Part shown: positions 35,127 through 44,875 of the stretch, piece by piece
Layout: each line of letters starts with the position of its first letter
Numbering within the stretch: the first letter of the stretch is position 1
Assembly (NCBI GenBank): GCA_017303555.1
Contig: JAFLCN010000015.1
Coordinates: 37,218 to 101,217, forward strand
Length of the DNA stretch: 64,000 nt
From: Planctomycetota bacterium
GTDB lineage: Bacteria; Planctomycetota; Phycisphaerae; Phycisphaerales; UBA1924
Direction of reading: 5' to 3'
Position numbers and translations under genes: made by a program
Notes under the pieces: generated by a model
The model's database searches: none
What the model was told of the DNA's origin: nothing
Seen by the model: the letters and a program-made list of their open reading frames with translations, nothing else

Positions 35127-35768
35127 ATGAACTGGACCGCCATGCAGACCTTCCGGATCACGATTGCATCAGCCCTTTTGCTGGGGATTCTGGCCCTTGG
35201 ACTCGGTGCGATGGCGCCGGAACCAAACCCGGTGCCCCAGCGCTGGCAGTTTGATGTACGCCCTGGCGACCTTCGGTTCGCCAAGTTTGAAACCCCGGAC
35301 GGACAGCTTCGCGGGTATTTTTTCCTGACCTACCGCGTGGTGAATAACACCAAGGAAGACCTGCTTCTGGCCCCGCTCTTCGAACTGACCACCGAAAATG
35401 GCGACATCGTCCGGTCGGGGCGCGATGTTCCCCAGTCGGTTCTGAAGAAGATCATGGCCGAAGTGGATAATCCGCTGGCGCAGGACCAGATCTCGATTCT
35501 GGGAACGCTGCTGCAAGGCGAGGAAAACGGGCGCGAGGGCGTGGTGGTCTTCTCCGATGTGGACATTTCAGCCCGTGATATCACGATCTTCGCGACGGGT
35601 TTCTCGGGCGAGACGGCCCCCTACGACGTGACCGACCCGAAGACCGGCAAGGTCCGCAAGGAGCTCCTCCGCAAGACGCTCAGCCTGGAGTACAAGCTCC
35701 CCGGCGATGTGACCGGCCGCGTGAACGAGCCGCTCCCGCTGTTTGAACAACGCTGGGTGATGCGGTAA
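35127..35768 (+). CDS. Hypothetical exported protein
   Basis: A 213-aa protein with an N-terminal hydrophobic helix (about residues 10-29, SALLLGILALGLGAM) that acts as signal peptide or anchor. A beta-rich domain follows with YFFLTYRVVNNTKEDLLLAPLF, which suggests an Ig-like or immunity-type fold. No catalytic motif is seen. It precedes rpmA by 120 nt. Confidence 0.7.
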   Translation: MNWTAMQTFRITIASALLLGILALGLGAMAPEPNPVPQRWQFDVRPGDLRFAKFETPDGQLRGYFFLTYRVVNNTKEDLLLAPLFELTTENGDIVRSGRDVPQSVLKKIMAEVDNPLAQDQISILGTLLQGEENGREGVVVFSDVDISARDITIFATGFSGETAPYDVTDPKTGKVRKELLRKTLSLEYKLPGDVTGRVNEPLPLFEQRWVMR

Positions 35769-35888
35769 CGGCGGTTTCACCAAGCAGAACCGATTTCAGC
35801 GGACTTTTCCGGCCGGGGGTGAAGGCCTATTATCTTGACCCCACCCGTACGGCTTCGTCCGAGGTAGGCTTTTTGAGGATTCTCAGTC

Positions 35889-36197
35889 ATGGCACATAAA
35901 AAGGGACAGGGCTCGACCAAGAACGGTCGCGACTCCAATCCGCAATTCCTCGGTGTGAAGCTCTTCGGCGGCGAACTCGCCAAGCCGGGCTCGATCATCG
36001 TCCGTCAGGTCGGAACGCCGTTCAAGCCGGGCTTCAATGTGGGCATCGGCACCGACAACACGCTCTACTCGCTCGCAGCGGGCACGGTGGTCTTCAGCGG
36101 CCGCAAGGTCCACGTGGACCCGGCGGATGCGAAGGCCGAGCGTCCGACCTGGCTGAAGGACGGCGTGGCGATCCTCCCGAAGAAGGTCGCGAAGTAA
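35889..36197 (+). CDS. rpmA: 50S ribosomal protein L27
   Basis: A large-subunit protein whose N-terminus reaches the peptidyl-transferase centre. The start [17 protein letters not shown] and the [24 protein letters not shown] segments are canonical. At 102 aa it is about 15 residues longer than usual at the C-terminus. rplU (L21), its common partner, is not next to it. A strong terminator follows. Confidence 0.96.
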   Translation: MAHKKGQGSTKNGRDSNPQFLGVKLFGGELAKPGSIIVRQVGTPFKPGFNVGIGTDNTLYSLAAGTVVFSGRKVHVDPADAKAERPTWLKDGVAILPKKVAK

Positions 36198-36221
36198 GTC
36201 ACGAACTCGCAAGAAGATTCC

Positions 36222-36257
36222 ACCGGGCTCCGCGATGCGGGGCCCGGTTTGTTTTTG
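36222..36257 (+). terminator. Rho-independent terminator of rpmA
   Basis: ACCGGGCTCCGC (36222-36233) pairs with GCGGGGCCCGGT (36237-36248) with one mismatch and a 3-nt loop, then TTGTTTTT. The remaining gap to 36463 holds only the promoter region of the GH3 gene. Confidence 0.88.
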
Positions 36258-36463
36258 GTCCGAGCGAATTCGTGCGGCTCCGGCTGAACTCGATCCGGTG
36301 GTGGTCGTACGCGCGACGCGGTTGACGCCCATGAAACAGCGCGCGATTGCGATGAAACACCCGCGCGTGAAGGATCGTCTACCGTCCTGCCCGCGCGGCA
36401 TGTTCAGTTTGCGTCCGTTGCCGACGCGATGTTCGGTTGATCGAATCTACGAGGAACCCGCCC

Positions 36464-38761
36464 ATGCTCAGGAATCCTGTCCGCGCCCTGCTGCTCGCTT
36501 CGGCCCTCTCGCTGACCGCCGCGCCGGTGTGGGCGTTTGAAGCGGCGGATGCGAACGCGTGGCTCACGAGGCACGACAGCCGGGTCGATGCCCTTCTCAA
36601 GCAGATGACGCTCGAAGAGAAGGTCGGGCAGCTCGTCCAGTTCTCGACCGGACAGGCGACCGGGCCGGAGAACATCAAGGTCGATCAGAAAGACCTGCTG
36701 AAGAACGGCGGGCTCGGGTCCATCCTGAACCTGACCGGCGCGAAGGAAGTGAACGAGATCCAGCGTGTCGCGGTCGAGCAGTCACGCCTCAAAGTTCCGC
36801 TTCTGATGGGCCTCGACGTCATCCACGGCTATCGCACGACCTTTCCCGTGCCGCTCGGTCTTGCCGCGACCTGGGACGCGGCCCTGATCGAGCAGACGGC
36901 ACGGATCGCGGCAATCGAAGCGACCGCCGAGGGAGTCCGCTGGACCTTCGCGCCGATGGTGGACATCGCACGCGATCCGCGCTGGGGGCGCGTGATGGAA
37001 GGCAGCGGCGAAGACCCGTATCTGGGCCGCGTGATCGCCGCGGCATACGTGCGTGGCTTTCAGGGCAGCGACCTTTCCGATCCGACCTCGCTCCTGGCGT
37101 GCGCGAAGCACTACGTGGCGTACGGTGCCGCGGAAGCGGGGCGCGATTACAACTCGGTCGATATGTCGGAGCGGATGCTGCGCGATGTGTACCTGCCCCC
37201 GTTCAAGGCGACCATCGATGCGGGCGTCGGCACCTTCATGAGCGCGTTCAATTCGCTCAGCGGCGTGCCGACTTCGGCCAATCACTTCACCCTCACGACC
37301 GTGCTGCGCGACGAGTGGGCGTTCAAGGGGTTTGTCGTCAGCGATTGGACCTCGATCGCCGAGCTGATCCCGCACGGGATCGCGCTCGACGGAAAAACGG
37401 CGGCGTTCAAGGGTTTCACCGCCGGCGTGGACATGGACATGCAGGCGAACCTCTACGCGATGCACCTGCCCGAACTGGTGCGGAGCGGCAAGGTGCCCGA
37501 GCGGATGGTGGATGAAGCCGTGCGTCGGGTGCTGCGGACCAAGTTCGCGCTCGGCCTGTTCGAGAATCCGTACACCGACGAGACGCTGAGCGCCAAGGTG
37601 CAGCTCAAGCCGGAACACGTGGCGCTGGCTCGGCGGGCGGCGGAAGAATCGTTCGTGCTGCTCCGAAACGAGCGGGCCAAGCCGATCGAGGGCTCTCCGC
37701 TGCTGCCCCTGGCCGACGGCAAGACCGTCGCGCTCATCGGTCCGTTGGCGGACAGCGCCGACGACATGCTGGGTGAATGGGCGTGCAAGGGCGACAAGAA
37801 AGATGTCGTGACGCTCCGTAGCGCACTGGCCGAGAAGCTCAAGGACAAGCTGCTCTACGCCAAAGGAACCGAGATCCTGGGCACCGTCGAGACCGGCTTT
37901 GCCGAGGCCGTCAGCGCCGCAGAGAAAGCCGACGTCGTGGTCATGGCGCTCGGTGAACACCGGCGCATGTCCGGCGAGGCGGCGTCGCGCACCCGGCTCG
38001 ATCTGCCGGGCAATCAGCAGGCGCTGCTGAAAGCCATCGTCGCCACCGGCAAGCCCATGGTGCTGGTGGTGTTCGCCGGCCGCCCGCTCACGCTCGCGTG
38101 GGAAGCCGAGCACGTTGCCTCGATCATCCACGCCTGGCATCCGGGCGTTCAGGCGGGCCCGGCGCTAGCACGCGTGCTCTTCGGAGAATCGTCGCCGTCG
38201 GGCCGGCTCACGATCACCTTCCCGCGCTCGCTGGGGCAGGTGCCGCTGTACTACAACCGCTTCAAGACCGGACGGCCGATCGGCGGCGAAGATGACGATC
38301 AGAAAGACTCCGGCGCGCGGTACCAATCCCGCTATCTCGATGAGAAGAACTCGCCACTGTTTCCGTTCGGATGGGGCCTGACCTACACGACGTTCGAGTA
38401 TTCGCCCGTTTCAATCGGTGGTATGAAGTCCATCTCCCTTGCCGACCTCGAGAATGGCGCGAAAATCAAAGTGGAAGCAACGGTCACCAACCGCGGGAGC
38501 CGCGCGGGCGTTGAGGTTGCGCAGCTCTATATCCGCCAGCGCGGCACGAGCGTCGTGCGCCCGATCCGGGAACTCAAGGGCTTCGAGAAGTTCTCCCTCC
38601 AGCCGGGCGAATCTCGAACCGTTCGCTTCGAGATCGGAAAAGAACAGCTCGCGTTCTGGAACGTGGACATGAAGCACACGATCGAATCCGCTGAACTGGC
38701 GGTCTGGATTGCGCCGAACGCAGAGGGCGGGAAGCCCGCGATCATGACGATCGCCAATTAG
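36464..38761 (+). CDS. bglX: Secreted GH3 beta-glucosidase (BglX-like)
   Basis: Hydrolyses terminal beta-glucosides or xylosides from oligosaccharides. About 765 aa, with a signal peptide at 1-25 (ALLLASALSLTAAPVWA). The GH3 barrel shows TLEEKVGQLVQF, GLDVIHGYRTTFPVPLG, FAPMVDIARDPRWGR and GEDPYLG. The nucleophile Asp is in GFVVSDWTSIAEL. The (alpha/beta)6 domain contains KPMVLVVFAGRPL, and the fibronectin-III-like end contains SRAGVEVAQLYI. The ATG at 36464 follows GAGGAACCC. The longer ORF adds nine residues. Confidence 0.95.
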   Translation: MLRNPVRALLLASALSLTAAPVWAFEAADANAWLTRHDSRVDALLKQMTLEEKVGQLVQFSTGQATGPENIKVDQKDLLKNGGLGSILNLTGAKEVNEIQRVAVEQSRLKVPLLMGLDVIHGYRTTFPVPLGLAATWDAALIEQTARIAAIEATAEGVRWTFAPMVDIARDPRWGRVMEGSGEDPYLGRVIAAAYVRGFQGSDLSDPTSLLACAKHYVAYGAAEAGRDYNSVDMSERMLRDVYLPPFKATIDAGVGTFMSAFNSLSGVPTSANHFTLTTVLRDEWAFKGFVVSDWTSIAELIPHGIALDGKTAAFKGFTAGVDMDMQANLYAMHLPELVRSGKVPERMVDEAVRRVLRTKFALGLFENPYTDETLSAKVQLKPEHVALARRAAEESFVLLRNERAKPIEGSPLLPLADGKTVALIGPLADSADDMLGEWACKGDKKDVVTLRSALAEKLKDKLLYAKGTEILGTVETGFAEAVSAAEKADVVVMALGEHRRMSGEAASRTRLDLPGNQQALLKAIVATGKPMVLVVFAGRPLTLAWEAEHVASIIHAWHPGVQAGPALARVLFGESSPSGRLTITFPRSLGQVPLYYNRFKTGRPIGGEDDDQKDSGARYQSRYLDEKNSPLFPFGWGLTYTTFEYSPVSIGGMKSISLADLENGAKIKVEATVTNRGSRAGVEVAQLYIRQRGTSVVRPIRELKGFEKFSLQPGESRTVRFEIGKEQLAFWNVDMKHTIESAELAVWIAPNAEGGKPAIMTIAN

Positions 38762-38774
38762 TTCCCGTCGTTCC

Positions 38775-38796
38775 GACCAACATCTGCCAGTTGGTC
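38775..38796 (+). terminator. Hairpin after the GH3 gene
   Basis: GACCAAC (38775-38781) pairs with GTTGGTC (38790-38796) over 8 nt, 14 nt past the stop. There is no T tract. A second pair GGCGAGC/GCTCGCC (38817-38823 and 38840-38846) follows. The gap to 38980 has no gene. Confidence 0.35.
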
Positions 38797-38980
38797 GAGG
38801 CCTTGCGCTCGGGCATGGCGAGCATCTCCAGTATCCGAGGCTCGCCCCGCTGGTCGTTCTGTTGGGTGCGGAACAGCGGTTGCCGCCCCGCTTCGGCCGC
38901 CTTGACCGACGCCCGGCTTTGTACAGTATCCTGCGAGCGGACTTTTGAGCCTTATCTCGGCATCTGCTGAAGGAGATCGC

Positions 38981-39340
38981 ATGGCGTATGTTGACGGATA
39001 CCTGATCCCGATCCCGAAGAAGAGCGTCGCGGCGTACAAGAAAATGGCGTCGGTCGGCTGCAAGGTGTGGATGGCCCACGGCGCGCTCGACTATCGCGAA
39101 TGCGTCGGCGATGACCTGAAAGCCCCGTGGGGGTTGCCCTTTACGAAGCTGCTCAAGACCAAGCCATCGGAAACGGTGGTCTTCGCGTGGATTGTTTTCA
39201 AGTCCAAGGCGCACCGCGACAAGGTGAACGCCGCGGTCATGAAGGACCCGCGCCTCACTGCCGGCATGGACATGAAGAAGATGCCGTTTGATCCGAAGAA
39301 GATGTGCTTCGGCGGGTTCAAGACGCTGGTGCAATCCTGA
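38981..39340 (+). CDS. DUF1428 (YbaA-like) protein
   Basis: A 119-aa dimeric alpha/beta-barrel-type protein recognised by MAYVDGYLIPIPKKSVAAYKKMA, seen here in parts (VDGYLIPIPKK, AYKKMA), then VVFAWIVFKSKAHRDKVNAAVM and the C-terminal CFGGFKTLV. The function of the family is unknown. The ATG at 38981 is preceded by AAGGAGA at good spacing, so the upstream ATG was rejected. Confidence 0.9.
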   Translation: MAYVDGYLIPIPKKSVAAYKKMASVGCKVWMAHGALDYRECVGDDLKAPWGLPFTKLLKTKPSETVVFAWIVFKSKAHRDKVNAAVMKDPRLTAGMDMKKMPFDPKKMCFGGFKTLVQS

Positions 39341-39346
39341 GCTTCA

Positions 39347-40447
39347 TCACTCAGCGGGCTGATCGGGCTTTTCTTCCGCTGTTTCATCGGATGGCACCGG
39401 CCGGGTGATCAGCCGCACGCTGCACTCATCTGCGAGCCACCGACCAAGCAGCTTGGCCGCTGGCCGCTCGAGCCATTTCACGATGAATGCATCGGATGAG
39501 CTCGGGGTACGCAGGTGGAGCTGCCAGGTTGGGGCGTGATTGATCTGCCGGTTGAGATCGGGCTGAATGCTCACTTCAAGCTGATCGGATCGGCAGCTCG
39601 GTCTTTCCAGCCCTCGCGATAACCGGGGGAGCGTTATGCGTTTCAGCGTGCGATCGATCTCAATGTCGAAGCGACCCGCAGCGACCGCAGCGCGGCGCCA
39701 GGCGTAGAGCACCGCCCCGACCAAGATTGATCCACCGATCGCACCGAGTACCTGCTCCGCCGGCGGCTCGCCTCGGTTTGAAACCAAGACCACAAATATC
39801 CCGACAAACGACGCGACACCCATCGCAAGACATCCGAGCGTCCACGGCTCCCAGTGCAGCACACGAAGGACCGCGCGATCAGGCTGATCGACCACCACCC
39901 AGCCCAGCATCGGATCTGCCGCGTAACTGCGTGCGCGGATCAGGAACGGAATCAACCCGAGCAAGACCGCATTGAAAGGCAACGAGAAAAGCAGCATCCG
40001 CATCGTGGCCGGCTCGAGCCCGACGCGAAGCGCGGAACGCGACGGATCGGCGGGATCGACAAAGACCGATGCCGATTCACCTTGCCGATACGCCCCGGCA
40101 ATGTCCTGCGCATATGTCTTGCCGCCCGAGCGCATGCCGAAGGCTTCGATCGTGGCGCCGGTGTATTGCTTCCCATCGACTGAATAGCTGTACGACACCG
40201 AAGGGCGCTGCGTCGTCTTTCCCTTTCGGCCGCGGGTGGAGATGATCTCGCTGGAAACGATGGTCGCCGGTACGGGCACCCACGTGCGTGCGGCGATGAC
40301 CTGACGGGTCGCGGCCCACGCCACGTAGACATCAAACGCTCCAACAAACACAAGCCAGGCGAGGGCGAAAACCCAGCCGACCAAGATCTGCCGCCGGTAC
40401 TTCGCGACGGTCTTCGGGTTGGCCGCTTTGATGCGGGAGCGTTTCAT
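39347..40447 (-). CDS. DUF3592-type membrane protein
   Basis: A 366-aa protein. The first helix is at about 21-48 (ILVGWVFALAWLVFVGAF), then an exposed domain with VPVPATIVSSEI and PSVSYSYSVDGKQYTG, the DUF3592 signature. Further helices are near 150-170, 205-225 and 235-255. The C-terminus is cytoplasmic-like and charged. Function unknown. The stop lies 6 nt from the stop of the convergent DUF1428 gene. Confidence 0.78.
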   Translation of the reverse strand: MKRSRIKAANPKTVAKYRRQILVGWVFALAWLVFVGAFDVYVAWAATRQVIAARTWVPVPATIVSSEIISTRGRKGKTTQRPSVSYSYSVDGKQYTGATIEAFGMRSGGKTYAQDIAGAYRQGESASVFVDPADPSRSALRVGLEPATMRMLLFSLPFNAVLLGLIPFLIRARSYAADPMLGWVVVDQPDRAVLRVLHWEPWTLGCLAMGVASFVGIFVVLVSNRGEPPAEQVLGAIGGSILVGAVLYAWRRAAVAAGRFDIEIDRTLKRITLPRLSRGLERPSCRSDQLEVSIQPDLNRQINHAPTWQLHLRTPSSSDAFIVKWLERPAAKLLGRWLADECSVRLITRPVPSDETAEEKPDQPAE

Positions 40448-40495
40448 CGCTCGGTTGATTCGGAGAGCAACCGCTCTGGTTGCAACTCCAATCGG

Positions 40496-40696
40496 TCATG
40501 GAGCCGCAGGGACGCCCGGCTGCGCAGTCTTCGAGCCGGGTGGCAGCATCTCGTTGTCGGACATGACATACGCGACCATCGCCAGGAGCATCAGGATGAC
40601 AGCCACCACCGTCATCCACGGCGCGTGCTTGCGCAAGCCGGTTTTCTGGGGTCCGTGGCCGTGGTGATGAGGATGGTCGCGATCGTGCTGGGACAT
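40496..40696 (-). CDS. Small His-rich single-pass membrane protein
   Basis: A 66-aa protein. The N-terminus HDRDHPHHHGHGP is His-rich and may bind metal. A transmembrane helix (WMTVVAVILMLLAMVAYVM) and a short Pro/Gly tail follow. It lies 48 nt upstream of the DUF3592 gene on the same strand. No family was recognised. Confidence 0.65.
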   Translation of the reverse strand: MSQHDRDHPHHHGHGPQKTGLRKHAPWMTVVAVILMLLAMVAYVMSDNEMLPPGSKTAQPGVPAAP

Positions 40697-40818
40697 GAGA
40701 ATGGGTTCCTGCGAGTGACCGGCGATTGTAACGGCTCGGACGTGAGGTGATCACGCACTTCCCCTCCGGATATCGAATTTCTGGGCGAAGGACGATCGGT
40801 CGAAATCACTTCACATTC

Positions 40819-43800
40819 TCATTGGAGCCGCTTCCGCAGCACGCTCAGCAGCGTTTCCGGCTCCAGGTACTTCTCCGGCGGCCGGAAGTACACCTCGGTC
40901 GTCTCCTGATCTTTCTTGGGAGGCAACACCGTCACGCTCACCTGCAGCGCTTTGCCCGCCTTCGCGAGATCGGGCGGAGTTCGCGAGAGCCGCTCGGCGA
41001 GTTCCTTCGCCAGCGTCGCTTTGAAGATGACGTCTTTCTCGCGCACGCTGATGGAGCGCACGCCCAGCGCGACCGCCGCCACACGCAGTTCGGACATGAA
41101 CAGCAGGCGATGGACCTGCTTGGGCGGATCGCCGTACGCGCTGGTGAGGTCGGCCTTGACCTGTTCGATTTGTTCCCGCGTTGTTGCGGTCGCGATGCGC
41201 CGGTAGGCTTCCAGGCGACGCTGATCGCTCGGGATGTACGGCTTGGGAATGCTGGCCGAGAGACCGATCTCGATCGAGACGGTGCTCGGCTTCTCGGGCG
41301 GCTTCTCGTTCTTGAGTTCGTGTACAGCGTCTTCAAGCAAGCGACAGTACATGTCGTAGCCGACTGCCGCGATGTGGCCCGACTGCTCGGCCCCGAGGAT
41401 ATTGCCCGCGCCGCGGATCTCGAGGTCGCGCATCGCGATTTTGAAGCCTGCACCGAGCATCGAGTATTGCTCGATGGCGCGGAGCCTCTTGCGGGCGATG
41501 TCGTTCACACCCCGCTCCGCCGGAAGCAGTAGATAGCAATACCCGCGGTTCTTGGAACGGCCAACGCGCCCGCGCAGCTGGTGCAGTTCGGAAAGTCCGA
41601 ATCGGTCGGCATCATTGATAATCATCGTGTTCGCCGTCGGGATGTCGATTCCCGATTCGATGATCGTGGTGCTGACCAGAATGTCCGCCCCGCCATCCTT
41701 GCTCGGCCCACGCATGAACTTCAGCATCACCTGTTCGAGCTCGTGCGGCGGCATCTGCCCGTGGCCGATCAGAATCTTGGCATCAGGAGCCATCCTCTGA
41801 ACGTTGTCCGCAACGCTCTTGATGTCGTGGACGCGGTTGTGCACGAAGAAGATCTGGCCGTCGCGGGAAAGCTCGCGCGAGATCGCTTGCTGAATCCGCC
41901 GCTCGTTGTACGGGATGACCTCCGTCACGATCGCCCGCCGATCGAGCGGCGGCGTCGTGAGCGATGAGATATCGCGAATGCCCAGCATCGCCATGTGCAG
42001 CGTGCGAGGGATCGGGGTCGCGCTGAGCGTGAGAATGTCCACGGTCAGCCGAAGCCGGAGCAGGCTCTCTTTGTGCTCCACGCCAAACCGCTGCTCCTCG
42101 TCGATGATGACAAGGCCCAGATCCGCAAACACAACATCCTTGCTCAGAATCCGGTGCGTGCCGATGATGACATCGACCTGGCCCTTCTTGACCTTCTCGA
42201 GAATCTCCCTGGCTTCCGCATCCGTCTTGAAGCGGCTCAGGCTTTCGACCTTAAACGGATACCCCGCGAATCGCTGCCTGAATGTGCGTTCGTGCTGCTC
42301 CGCAAGCACCGTCGTCGGCACAAGCACCGCAGCCTGCTTGCCAAACTCAACCGCCTTGAACGCGGCCCGAATCGCAAGCTCGGTCTTGCCGAATCCGACG
42401 TCGCCGCAGATCAGGCGATCCATCGGGCGGTGCTTGCTCATGTCCTGCTTGATCAGTTTCAGAGCGGTGAGCTGATCCTCGGTTTCCTCGTACGGAAATT
42501 CCTCCTCGAACTCGTTCTGCCAGGTCGTATCCGCCGGGTAGGAAACGCCGGGAATCGATTCGCGTGCCGCACGCACCCGCATCATCTCCGCCGCGAGATC
42601 CTTCACGCTCTCGCTCGTCCGCTCCTTCTGCCCCTTCCACCTCTGCCCACCCAGCGTGCTCAGCGTCGGTTTGCCGCCGAATCCACCCACATATTTCTGC
42701 ACAAGATCGATCTGCGTCGCGGGCACGTGCAGCTTGGCGTTGCCCGCAAACTCGAGCGTCAGAAACTCCTCGAGTTCCGGTTCCTTGAGCTTCCGCCCCT
42801 CCATGTTCGCCAGCGCCGTCTCGCTCCGCTTGGCGATCTCCCGGGGCCGCTGCTGCGTCAATCCCGAAAACTTCGCGATGCCATGGTCCTGATGCACGAC
42901 GAAATCACCCGGCTGAAAATCGAGGAATGTGTCGATCGCGCGCCCGCTCCGCAGCCGCGTCGCCTTGCGCCGAACGGTGAACCGATTCAGCAGTTCGTGG
43001 TACGGAACGAACGCGGCCGGCGCGTGCTCCCCCCAGATGAAGCCGCGATGCAGATACTCAATCCGGGCATCGATCGCCCGCGCCGGTTTCCTCTCCGCTG
43101 AAGCGAGCAGCTCCGTGAACCGCTGCCTTTCGCCCTCATTCTGGCAGAACACAACCACGCGGCAATCCTGCGGCGCATCCGTCATCGCGATCAGCTCGTT
43201 CACCGCGCCGGTGGCTTCTCGGTCGAACGCGTCGAGCGCACGCACCGGCAGATCGATCCGAACGTCGGCCGCGCCCGCCCCCGCGGAGAACTGATTGATC
43301 TCCGCGATCGCGTGGAAACGAGTCTCCAGCACCTTCAGCACCGCCGGCGGCCCGAAGAATCCCTTTGAATCCCGCAGCCGCTCGTAGTAGCCCCGCCCTT
43401 GCTCGACGACCTCCATCGTCTCGTGGAGCAGCGCGACCGCTTCGCGGGGAATGAGCTCCAGAAAATGGACCGCGTCGTCTCCCGGGAGCGCGAGCCGCAC
43501 ATCGGCCGCGACCAGATGGACCGAGTCGATCGTTCGGTCGGCGCCCATCGTCCCGATGTCGATCTCGTTCATCCGATCGATCTGATCGCCGAAGAAGTCG
43601 AGCCGCACCGGGCTCGCGGAATCTCCCGCCGGGAACACATCGACGATGCCGCCCCGCACGGCGAAATCGCCGGCCTCCTCGATCGCCTCGACGCGCGAGT
43701 ACCCGGCGCTCTCGAGCCACGCCGCGAGCTCCATCGGCGATGCGCGATCATCCTTGCGGATCTCGCGCGACACCTTGACAAGGTTGCCGGGCGCGTGAAC

Positions 43801-44217
43801 GCCCTGCATAAGCGCCTGGATCGGCAGCACGAAAACAACCGGCGTTCCCCCGTCGATCGCGCCCGCCTCCCGCACCACCGCCATCCGCTCGGCGAGCGCA
43901 TCGGGCACCGCCGCGCCATCGGTCGGCAGCGACTCGAGCGCGGGCAGGCGAATCGCTCGAACGCCGCACGATCGCAGCTCATCCAGCGATTCATCCGCAT
44001 CATCCACGTGCGCACACACAAGCACGATCGGACGCGCGAGTTCCCCCGCGAGCGCCCCCGCAAGCAGCGTCGCCGACGAACCGCTCGAACCCGTCGCGAC
44101 GACGCGCCGCCCCTCCGCGAGCGCCGAAGCCAGCCGAATCGTCGCGGCGTCCGCTCGGATCGGCGACAAGGCGCTCGCTCCGGCGCCCGCCACGTGATTG
44201 TTCCGCTTGTCCGACAC
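40819..44217 (-). CDS. mfd: Transcription-repair coupling factor
   Basis: Removes RNA polymerase stalled at lesions and recruits UvrA. At 1,132 aa it has the normal length. The N-terminal UvrB-like module (SGSSATLLAGALAGELARPIVL) is followed by the RNA-polymerase interaction domain beginning FLDFQPGDFVVHQDHGIAKF. The translocase has Walker A GDVGFGKTELAIRAAFKA, DEEQ box IIDEEQRFGV, LSATPIPRTLHMAM and the TRG region LHQLRGRVGRSKNRGYCYLL. The C-terminal domain (DPPKQVHRLLFMSELRV) is intact. Confidence 0.97.
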   Translation of the reverse strand: MSDKRNNHVAGAGASALSPIRADAATIRLASALAEGRRVVATGSSGSSATLLAGALAGELARPIVLVCAHVDDADESLDELRSCGVRAIRLPALESLPTDGAAVPDALAERMAVVREAGAIDGGTPVVFVLPIQALMQGVHAPGNLVKVSREIRKDDRASPMELAAWLESAGYSRVEAIEEAGDFAVRGGIVDVFPAGDSASPVRLDFFGDQIDRMNEIDIGTMGADRTIDSVHLVAADVRLALPGDDAVHFLELIPREAVALLHETMEVVEQGRGYYERLRDSKGFFGPPAVLKVLETRFHAIAEINQFSAGAGAADVRIDLPVRALDAFDREATGAVNELIAMTDAPQDCRVVVFCQNEGERQRFTELLASAERKPARAIDARIEYLHRGFIWGEHAPAAFVPYHELLNRFTVRRKATRLRSGRAIDTFLDFQPGDFVVHQDHGIAKFSGLTQQRPREIAKRSETALANMEGRKLKEPELEEFLTLEFAGNAKLHVPATQIDLVQKYVGGFGGKPTLSTLGGQRWKGQKERTSESVKDLAAEMMRVRAARESIPGVSYPADTTWQNEFEEEFPYEETEDQLTALKLIKQDMSKHRPMDRLICGDVGFGKTELAIRAAFKAVEFGKQAAVLVPTTVLAEQHERTFRQRFAGYPFKVESLSRFKTDAEAREILEKVKKGQVDVIIGTHRILSKDVVFADLGLVIIDEEQRFGVEHKESLLRLRLTVDILTLSATPIPRTLHMAMLGIRDISSLTTPPLDRRAIVTEVIPYNERRIQQAISRELSRDGQIFFVHNRVHDIKSVADNVQRMAPDAKILIGHGQMPPHELEQVMLKFMRGPSKDGGADILVSTTIIESGIDIPTANTMIINDADRFGLSELHQLRGRVGRSKNRGYCYLLLPAERGVNDIARKRLRAIEQYSMLGAGFKIAMRDLEIRGAGNILGAEQSGHIAAVGYDMYCRLLEDAVHELKNEKPPEKPSTVSIEIGLSASIPKPYIPSDQRRLEAYRRIATATTREQIEQVKADLTSAYGDPPKQVHRLLFMSELRVAAVALGVRSISVREKDVIFKATLAKELAERLSRTPPDLAKAGKALQVSVTVLPPKKDQETTEVYFRPPEKYLEPETLLSVLRKRLQ

Positions 44218-44329
44218 CGATTGCTTCCGCGAGCGCGCAGGCGCGTGCCGCCCGAGCGAACCGCTCGCCCGGCCTGCCGGACACTCTGCTGCTGCCTGAT
44301 GCTACCCCGCAGTTCCGGCTTCCGCACAC

Positions 44330-44869
44330 CTACTCGAACGCCACCAGCGGCCGCATCTTCTCCAAAAGTTTCGGCCCGATGCCCGGCACGCGATCCAGGT
44401 CCGCCAGGCTCCGAAATTTCCCGTTCCGCGCGCGGTCATCCACGATCTTGACGGCAAGCCCCGGACCGATCCCCGGCAGCGCTTCCAACTCAAGCGCCGT
44501 CGCCGTGTTGATGTTGATCGGCATCGATGCCGACGGCGATCCAACGGCAACAGCCGCCCCGGGCGCCGGCTGGTTCGATGGAGCCGCGACCGAAACCGCC
44601 TCGCGCGGCACTTCCCGTGGAGCAAGCTCCGTCACCACACCGCGAGGTGCCGGAACCGGCTTCGCTGCAACCGGAGCGGAAGTGCCCACAACCGTCGAGG
44701 GCGCCGTCGGCACAATCTGCTCCGCGACCGGCACCCGCCGCGCCGCAATCGCCCAAGCACCCCCCACGACCGACGCGCCGATGACCAATCCCGCCGCGAT
44801 CCAGCGCAGCGGGCCGTACGTCCAGTCTTCGACAACATCCGTCGGCTTGCCCGGCATGCCACGCAGCAT
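44330..44869 (-). CDS. Membrane-anchored helix-hairpin-helix protein (ComEA-like)
   Basis: A 179-aa protein with one membrane helix near residues 21-43 (WIAAGLVIGASVVGGAWAIA), a Pro/Ala-rich linker, and a C-terminal double HhH: ININTATALELEALPGIGPG, then LDRVPGIGPKLLEKMRPL. This is the architecture of the DNA receptor ComEA. A DNA-binding role at the membrane is inferred. It lies 6 nt after the GH10-like gene and before mfd on the same strand. The start could also be the ATG at 44857. Confidence 0.8.
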   Translation of the reverse strand: MLRGMPGKPTDVVEDWTYGPLRWIAAGLVIGASVVGGAWAIAARRVPVAEQIVPTAPSTVVGTSAPVAAKPVPAPRGVVTELAPREVPREAVSVAAPSNQPAPGAAVAVGSPSASMPININTATALELEALPGIGPGLAVKIVDDRARNGKFRSLADLDRVPGIGPKLLEKMRPLVAFE

Positions 44870-44875
44870 ACCGGA